From: Mucilaginibacter sp.
GTDB lineage: Bacteria > Bacteroidota > Bacteroidia > Sphingobacteriales > Sphingobacteriaceae
NCBI GenBank assembly: GCA_019235595.1
Contig: JAFAKI010000373.1
Coordinates: 1 to 9,129, forward strand
DNA: 9,129 nucleotides
Direction: 5' to 3'
The notes beneath the pieces were generated by a model that saw only the letters and a program-made list of their open reading frames with translations, made no database searches and had not been told where the DNA came from. The translations under genes were made by a program, and so were the position numbers. Positions 5,499 through 9,129 of the stretch are shown here, one piece after another. Within the stretch, counting starts at the first letter, position 1, and the number at the start of each line of letters is the position of its first letter.

Positions 5499-6241
5499 CT
5501 GATAAATTCTATACGGAATTCTCTCAGCCGAAAAAAAAATTTGGCAAACCGCAATCTAACAATGATGGTTCATACAGAATGCGTAATGTTTCCAGCCCCG
5601 TTAATTCGCTAAAAATTAAACAGAAAGAAATTAACAACTACTTAAAAAAATTTAAGCTGCCTGATTGTATGCATGGCGGTGTCCCCAAAAGGAACAATGT
5701 TTTAAACGCTTTGTGTCATATAGATAATCTATTTTTCCTCACTATTGACCTAAAAAATTTCTTCGGGAACATTACTAACACTCAGGTGCATCAAACATTA
5801 ATTAGTCGGGGATTGAGATGGGAGGAGGCCAGAATCATAACTAGATTAACTACGCTTAAAGGCTCTCTGCCACAAGGGGCCCCAACCTCAACAACATTAG
5901 CTAATCTTGCATTTGCTCCTACAACAAAGCTTTTAGAAGATTTTTGTAAAGAAAGGGATATCATTTTTACCGCTTTTGTGGATGACCTTACCTTTTCGTC
6001 ATCGCGGAACTTCAAACATCTCGTTGATCAAATAATCGCAATATTACAGAACAACGGCTTTTTTGTTAATCTCAAGAAAATCCATTACAAAAAAGGCTGC
6101 TGTGAAATAACCGGGGTATTCATAAAAAAAGGGAAATTATCCCTCCCTAAAAGTATATTGGAACGTGTTGAAAAAGTCGAAATAAGGAGATACGTTCATT
6201 CCGTTGAAAAACAATACAAAACACATTTGAAAAAAGGATGA
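5459..6241 (+). CDS. Retron-like reverse transcriptase (catalytic part)
   Basis: The protein has 260 residues from ATG 5459 and is an RNA-directed DNA polymerase. Motifs in order: 'KFYTEFSQPKKKFGKP' (RT fingers, about residues 16-31), NALCH (83-87), 'LTIDLKNFFGNI' with catalytic Asp97 (motif A), 'LPQGAPTSTTLANL' (137-150, motif B), 'FVDDLTFSS' with Asp175 and Asp176 (motif C), and 'EITGVFIKKGKLSLP' with ITG at 217-219. NALCH fits the retron NAxxH signature and ITG fits the retron VTG position; LPQGAPTS is also the retron form. All three catalytic aspartates are present. The tail after ITG is shorter than in well-studied retron RTs such as Ec86, by roughly 35-40 residues. The frame is open upstream only to 5408, and the missing N-terminus appears to lie in another frame from 5220. 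The DNA is visibly AT-richer than the flanking genes (16 G/C among the 60 bases 5221-5280), which suggests acquisition. No effector gene adjoins it. Confidence 0.85.
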   Translation: MRGGFIFNCLSKCPDKFYTEFSQPKKKFGKPQSNNDGSYRMRNVSSPVNSLKIKQKEINNYLKKFKLPDCMHGGVPKRNNVLNALCHIDNLFFLTIDLKNFFGNITNTQVHQTLISRGLRWEEARIITRLTTLKGSLPQGAPTSTTLANLAFAPTTKLLEDFCKERDIIFTAFVDDLTFSSSRNFKHLVDQIIAILQNNGFFVNLKKIHYKKGCCEITGVFIKKGKLSLPKSILERVEKVEIRRYVHSVEKQYKTHLKKG

Positions 6242-6266
6242 AATGAGGTGATATCTCTAGGTTTTA

Positions 6267-7115
6267 CTAAATATTATCCTTCGCAATAACGCTCCAGTCT
6301 TTGCTTCCGTAGCCTTTTTCTATCCATTTATCCATTTCGGCGGCAATAGCTGGGATAACTGTTAAATGTGCACCTGCTTTTTCTGCTTCGGCTATCATCA
6401 GGCCTGAATCCTTTCGTGCCATCACCAGTTCCCATGATGGCTGATCGAAGTTGCCGCTCAGTATGCGCTTCAGGCGGGCAGGCATTGCTGCTGCAGGGTT
6501 CCATTCACTAAATAAACCCTGTACTTCGTCGCTTGAAATTCCAAGACCTTTAGCTAAGGCCAGCATATCCGAAATGCCAACTGTCATCACTTGTAAAAAC
6601 AGGTTTCCGGCTAGTTTCATGCCGGCAGCTTTGCCTTCAGTTGCACCGAGGTTAAGCAGCTTGCCAGTCATTTTGCTTAGTTCTGGTTCTGCTTTTCTGA
6701 TAACATCCTGATCGCCCGAAACCAGCATATAACCCGTGCTTTCCAAAGCATTGGGCGGCCCCATAAACACAGGGGCATGCAAATAAGTAAACCCTTTTGC
6801 CTTCCACGTCTTGGTGCGCTCGATGGCGCCTTCAACTGACGTGGTAGTGTGATCAATGATCAACGCGCCCGGTTTCAATCCGGCTTCTGCGTTTTTCAAT
6901 ACCTCATCCACACTTTCATCGTCCCTTAAGGTTAGGTGGATGATATCGGCACCTTTCACGGCATCTGTTACGTTTTCAAATGCTTTAGCGCCTTCTGCTT
7001 CCAATGCCTGCGCTCTTGATGCGGTACGGTTCCAAACCTGAACCTCATCGCCTTTTTTGCGCATGGCCTTTACGAAATTTGAGCCCAATAGGCCCATCCC
7101 TAAAAATGCTTTCAT
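6267..7115 (-). CDS. Beta-hydroxyacid dehydrogenase family NAD(P)-dependent oxidoreductase
   Basis: The protein has 282 residues, the usual size for the 3-hydroxyisobutyrate dehydrogenase/GLYR group. The N-terminal Rossmann fold has GMGLLG (residues 6-11) and 'VWNRT' (27-31). 'HLTLRDDESVDEVL' (60-73), 'GALIIDHTTTSVEGA' (83-97) and the C-terminal all-helical domain starting 'GMKLAGNLF' follow, with Lys167 at the catalytic lysine position. The loop that normally reads 'DAPVSGG' is 'HAPVFMGPP' here (113-121), so the substrate-binding motif is altered and the substrate is uncertain. Enzymes of this family reduce small aldehydes/keto acids or oxidise hydroxy acids, such as 3-hydroxyisobutyrate or tartronate semialdehyde. 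It is transcribed alone, divergent from the TPR lipoprotein gene, and its stop is 25 nt from the RT stop. A weak -7 element, AAATTTTG, lies at 7127-7134 on the minus strand. Confidence 0.85.
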   Translation of the reverse strand: MKAFLGMGLLGSNFVKAMRKKGDEVQVWNRTASRAQALEAEGAKAFENVTDAVKGADIIHLTLRDDESVDEVLKNAEAGLKPGALIIDHTTTSVEGAIERTKTWKAKGFTYLHAPVFMGPPNALESTGYMLVSGDQDVIRKAEPELSKMTGKLLNLGATEGKAAGMKLAGNLFLQVMTVGISDMLALAKGLGISSDEVQGLFSEWNPAAAMPARLKRILSGNFDQPSWELVMARKDSGLMIAEAEKAGAHLTVIPAIAAEMDKWIEKGYGSKDWSVIAKDNI

Positions 7116-7186
7116 AGTGCAATTAACAAAATTTTAGGCGCTTCGTTCGCTTATTTTCTTATTTCTGATAATAACATTTACACATA

Positions 7187-7202
7187 AAAAGTTGTAACTT
7201 TT
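7187..7202. promoter_or_regulatory. Perfect palindrome between divergent genes (candidate operator)
   Basis: AAAAGTT (7187-7193), GT, AACTTTT (7196-7202) form a perfect 7-bp inverted repeat with a 2-nt spacer. It lies in the 142-nt divergent region between the dehydrogenase (start 7115) and the TPR lipoprotein (start 7258). A homodimeric regulator bound here could control one or both genes. Confidence 0.4.
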
Positions 7203-7257
7203 CTTAGCTATTTGATTTGCCCAGATCATACTTATTAAATGACTTTAACTTCTGCGT

Positions 7258-8952
7258 ATGAAAAAAATTCTGCTGGAAATAAGACTGGTGTGCTTTATAC
7301 TGCTAGCCATGATACACTTGTCATGTAAGAGGAAAAATTCTACTCCCACGGCAGAAACAATAAGTGAAATTAATCTTAAAAGGGGTGAGTTAGTTTTATG
7401 CGGTTCACCGCAGAAGCATTTCGGTACAGTTGTGTTTGAAATCTCCAGCCCGGAAAAAGTAAAAGAAAATTTCAATCTTGCTGTAGCCTTGCTGCATTCA
7501 TTTGAATATAATGAAGCCGAAAAAGTTTTTGCTAAAATTATTGATGAAGAACCAGGATGCGCGATGGCCTACTGGGGCGTAGCCATGTGCAATTATCATC
7601 CTCTCTGGAATCCGCCCACAGAATCTGAACTTAAAAAAGGCAGCAAGGCCGTTGAAATCGCACGCTCCATTACCCAAAAATCAAAAAGAGAAGCCGAATA
7701 CATTGATGCTATTTCAGCTTTTTATAAAGATTGGGGCAAAGTAGACTATCAAACCCGATGTTTCAATTTTGAAAAAGGAATGGAAAAAGTGTATTCTGAT
7801 TATCCGGACGATAAAGAGGCGTCAATATTTTATGCACTAGCATTAGATGCTGCGGCCGATCCGACTGATAAATCGTTCAAAAATCAAAAAAAGGCGGGTT
7901 CCATTTTATATGCGCTTTATCCGGGAGAACCGGACCACCCGGGAATTGCACACTATATCATTCACACTTATGACTATCCCGAACTGGCTATATTAGCGCT
8001 GCCGATGGCCAGGAAATATGCTTCTATAGCACCTTCATCTGCGCATGCGCTCCACATGCCCTCTCACATTTTTACCCGACTGGGGCTTTGGGATGAAAGT
8101 ATTAGTTCGAACCTTGCCTCTACCAACGCTGCAAAGTGTTATGCGCCAGCGGCAGGTATTACAGGTCATTGGGCCCAGGAGCTACATGGCCTGGATTACC
8201 TGGTGTATGCTTATCTGCAAAAAGGAGAAAATAAGCTCGCGAAGGAGCAATGCGATTATCTTCAAACGATCAGTGATGTTTATCCCGCTGATTTTGCAGC
8301 TGCCTATGCATTTGCTGCTATCCCTTCACGCTATTTATTGGAGAACAAACTATGGAACGACGCTGCTGACTTAAAAATACGTCCGGTAAAATTCCCCTGG
8401 AAAAACTTCCCGTGGCAGGAAGCAATAATTCATTTCACAAAACTGATGGGTTCCGTACATGTTGGAAGACTGGATTCGGCCCAGTTTGAATTAACCGCAC
8501 TAAATATAGCCCATGATTCGTTGTCCAAACAAAAAGACACTTATAAAGCCAACCAGGTACAAATACAGATTGAAATAGCGCAGGCATGGATACAATTTAA
8601 ACAGGGAAACAATAATGAAGCGTTGAACCTTATGAATTTGGCCGCTGACATGGAAGATCAGACCCAAAAACACCCAGTTACACCTTGCGAGGTGGTTCCT
8701 GCAAGAGAATTGCTTGGAGATATGTTAATGCAGATGAATATGCCCGCCAGGGCATTTGAAGCCTATGAAACCGACCTAAAAACACATCCGAACCGATTTA
8801 ATGGGGTTTATGGCGCTGGCCTTGCAGCGGAAAGGTCCGGCAACCTGACAAAAGCCCGCACTTATTACACGCGATTACTAACTTTTGCAAATGCCGCCAA
8901 TGCTGACAGGCCAGAGTTAGTTAAAGTAAAACAGTTTCTTAAAAAGAGTTAA
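7258..8952 (+). CDS. Large TPR-repeat lipoprotein with conserved histidine motifs
   Basis: The protein has 564 residues. Residues 1-23 form a lipoprotein signal (MKKILLEIRLVCFILLAMIHLSC) with Cys23 as the lipidation site. The -3 position is His rather than the usual Leu. The residues after the Cys are basic (KRKN) and lack the acidic surface-export signal known in some Bacteroidota, so the protein probably faces the periplasm. Helical TPR-like repeats occur at about residues 70-105 ('NFNLAVALLHSFEYNEAEKV', then 'CAMAYWGVAM') and near the C-terminus ('RAFEAYETDLKTHPN', 'GLAAERSGNLTKARTYYTRLL'). The middle is highly characteristic: 'HPGIAHYIIHTYD' (227-239) and 'AHALHMPSHIFTRLGLWDES' (262-281). 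I know this arrangement from proteins annotated only as tetratricopeptide repeat proteins; no reaction is established. TPRs usually mediate protein contacts, but the conserved histidines could bind metal. It appears to be a single-gene unit. Confidence 0.85.
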   Translation: MKKILLEIRLVCFILLAMIHLSCKRKNSTPTAETISEINLKRGELVLCGSPQKHFGTVVFEISSPEKVKENFNLAVALLHSFEYNEAEKVFAKIIDEEPGCAMAYWGVAMCNYHPLWNPPTESELKKGSKAVEIARSITQKSKREAEYIDAISAFYKDWGKVDYQTRCFNFEKGMEKVYSDYPDDKEASIFYALALDAAADPTDKSFKNQKKAGSILYALYPGEPDHPGIAHYIIHTYDYPELAILALPMARKYASIAPSSAHALHMPSHIFTRLGLWDESISSNLASTNAAKCYAPAAGITGHWAQELHGLDYLVYAYLQKGENKLAKEQCDYLQTISDVYPADFAAAYAFAAIPSRYLLENKLWNDAADLKIRPVKFPWKNFPWQEAIIHFTKLMGSVHVGRLDSAQFELTALNIAHDSLSKQKDTYKANQVQIQIEIAQAWIQFKQGNNNEALNLMNLAADMEDQTQKHPVTPCEVVPARELLGDMLMQMNMPARAFEAYETDLKTHPNRFNGVYGAGLAAERSGNLTKARTYYTRLLTFANAANADRPELVKVKQFLKKS

Positions 8953-8961
8953 CATTGACAA

Positions 8962-8991
8962 AAAATCTTTAGATCTGCAACTGATGATTTT
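8962..8991. terminator. Weak hairpin between convergent genes
   Basis: AAAATC (8962-8967) and GATTTT (8986-8991) can pair around an 18-nt loop, with A's before and T's at the end. It lies in the 52-nt gap between two convergent stop codons, a place where a bidirectional terminator is expected. The stem is short and AT-rich, so support is limited. Confidence 0.25.
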
Positions 8992-9004
8992 CGACTTGGT
9001 ATTA

Positions 9005-9129
9005 TCAATCCCAAATACCGTTCTGCGCTGTAAATATTACCGGTTCACCGCCGGTTACCATAATAGTATGTTCGTGCTGTGCAACAAAACCACCTTTATT
9101 GCCGAGTAACGTCCAGCCATCGGCTTGGG
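9005..9129 (-). CDS. map: Methionine aminopeptidase, C-terminal end (partial)
   Basis: The frame enters from the right edge on the minus strand and encodes about 40 residues ending at the stop at 9005-9007: 'ADGWTLLGNKGGFVAQHEHT' followed by 'IMVTGGEPVIFTAQNGIWD'. This matches the end of type I methionine aminopeptidases (M24 family), where the Glu of 'AQ.EHT' is one of the metal ligands (here AQHEHT). The enzyme removes the initiator methionine from new proteins in the cytoplasm. The rest of the catalytic domain and the promoter lie outside the window. It converges on the TPR lipoprotein gene with 52 nt between stops. Confidence 0.88.
   Translation of the reverse strand, partial: QADGWTLLGNKGGFVAQHEHTIMVTGGEPVIFTAQNGIWD

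Noticed and set aside
5531..5539. Run of nine A's as a -1 slippage site joining the two RT frames
   Set aside because: Slippage here would replace 'DKFYTEFSQP', which matches the RT family, with unrelated sequence; the junction must lie upstream, at or before about 5500.
5459..6241. Reverse transcriptase as part of a group II intron or diversity-generating retroelement
   Set aside because: No maturase or endonuclease domain, no intron RNA signature and no variable/template repeat are visible; the motif B form and NALCH/ITG favour a retron-like RT.
1..9129. tRNA, rRNA, CRISPR array, insertion sequence
   Set aside because: No repeat array, transposase, terminal inverted repeats or RNA gene signatures were found on either strand.

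Overview
The window looks like chromosomal DNA of a Bacteroidota species, most likely Sphingobacteriaceae (Mucilaginibacter/Pedobacter-like). The reasons are several promoter -7 elements of the Bacteroidota type TAnnTTTG (for example at 1477-1484 and, on the minus strand, 4890-4897), the lack of clear Shine-Dalgarno sequences, short leaders, A-rich translation starts, and the gene families present. The genus is an inference from these features only.

Layout. 1-67 is the 3' end of an AraC-family regulator. It is followed by two NTF2-fold genes (147-632 with a signal peptide; 747-1103 cytosolic). Each has the same promoter architecture: a 20-nt box matching at 19 of 20 positions, then a -7 element starting exactly 36 nt after the start of the box. 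This looks like a small regulon of the adjacent AraC protein. A 394-nt gap with a hairpin terminator leads to a yjdM/phnA zinc-ribbon gene (1498-1836). Next is a two-gene envelope unit, a GtrA-like membrane protein and an acyltransferase-3 protein (1963-3596). It converges, with 2 nt between stop codons, on an MFS metabolite:proton symporter read from the minus strand (ATG 4870). The symporter promoter and start codon are covered by a perfect 9-bp dyad.

The accessory part is about 4950-6266. It is AT-rich and holds a retron-like reverse transcriptase (NALCH, LPQGAPTS, FVDD and ITG motifs). In front of it lies a structured, apparently transcribed leader with a 12-bp inverted repeat enclosing two tandem stem-loops, which resembles a retron a1/msr layout. 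The RT is split by a -1 frame change near 5498: its N-terminal part reads from 5220 in one frame and the catalytic part in another. No effector gene is visible beside it, so this is either a decaying retron, a recoded RT, or a group with an unrecognised arrangement. This is the most likely place for something undescribed.

The rest is ordinary chromosome: a beta-hydroxyacid dehydrogenase-family gene (minus, 6267-7115), a divergent large TPR lipoprotein gene (7258-8952) with a perfect palindrome between the two, and the 3' end of a methionine aminopeptidase gene (minus, 9005-9129).
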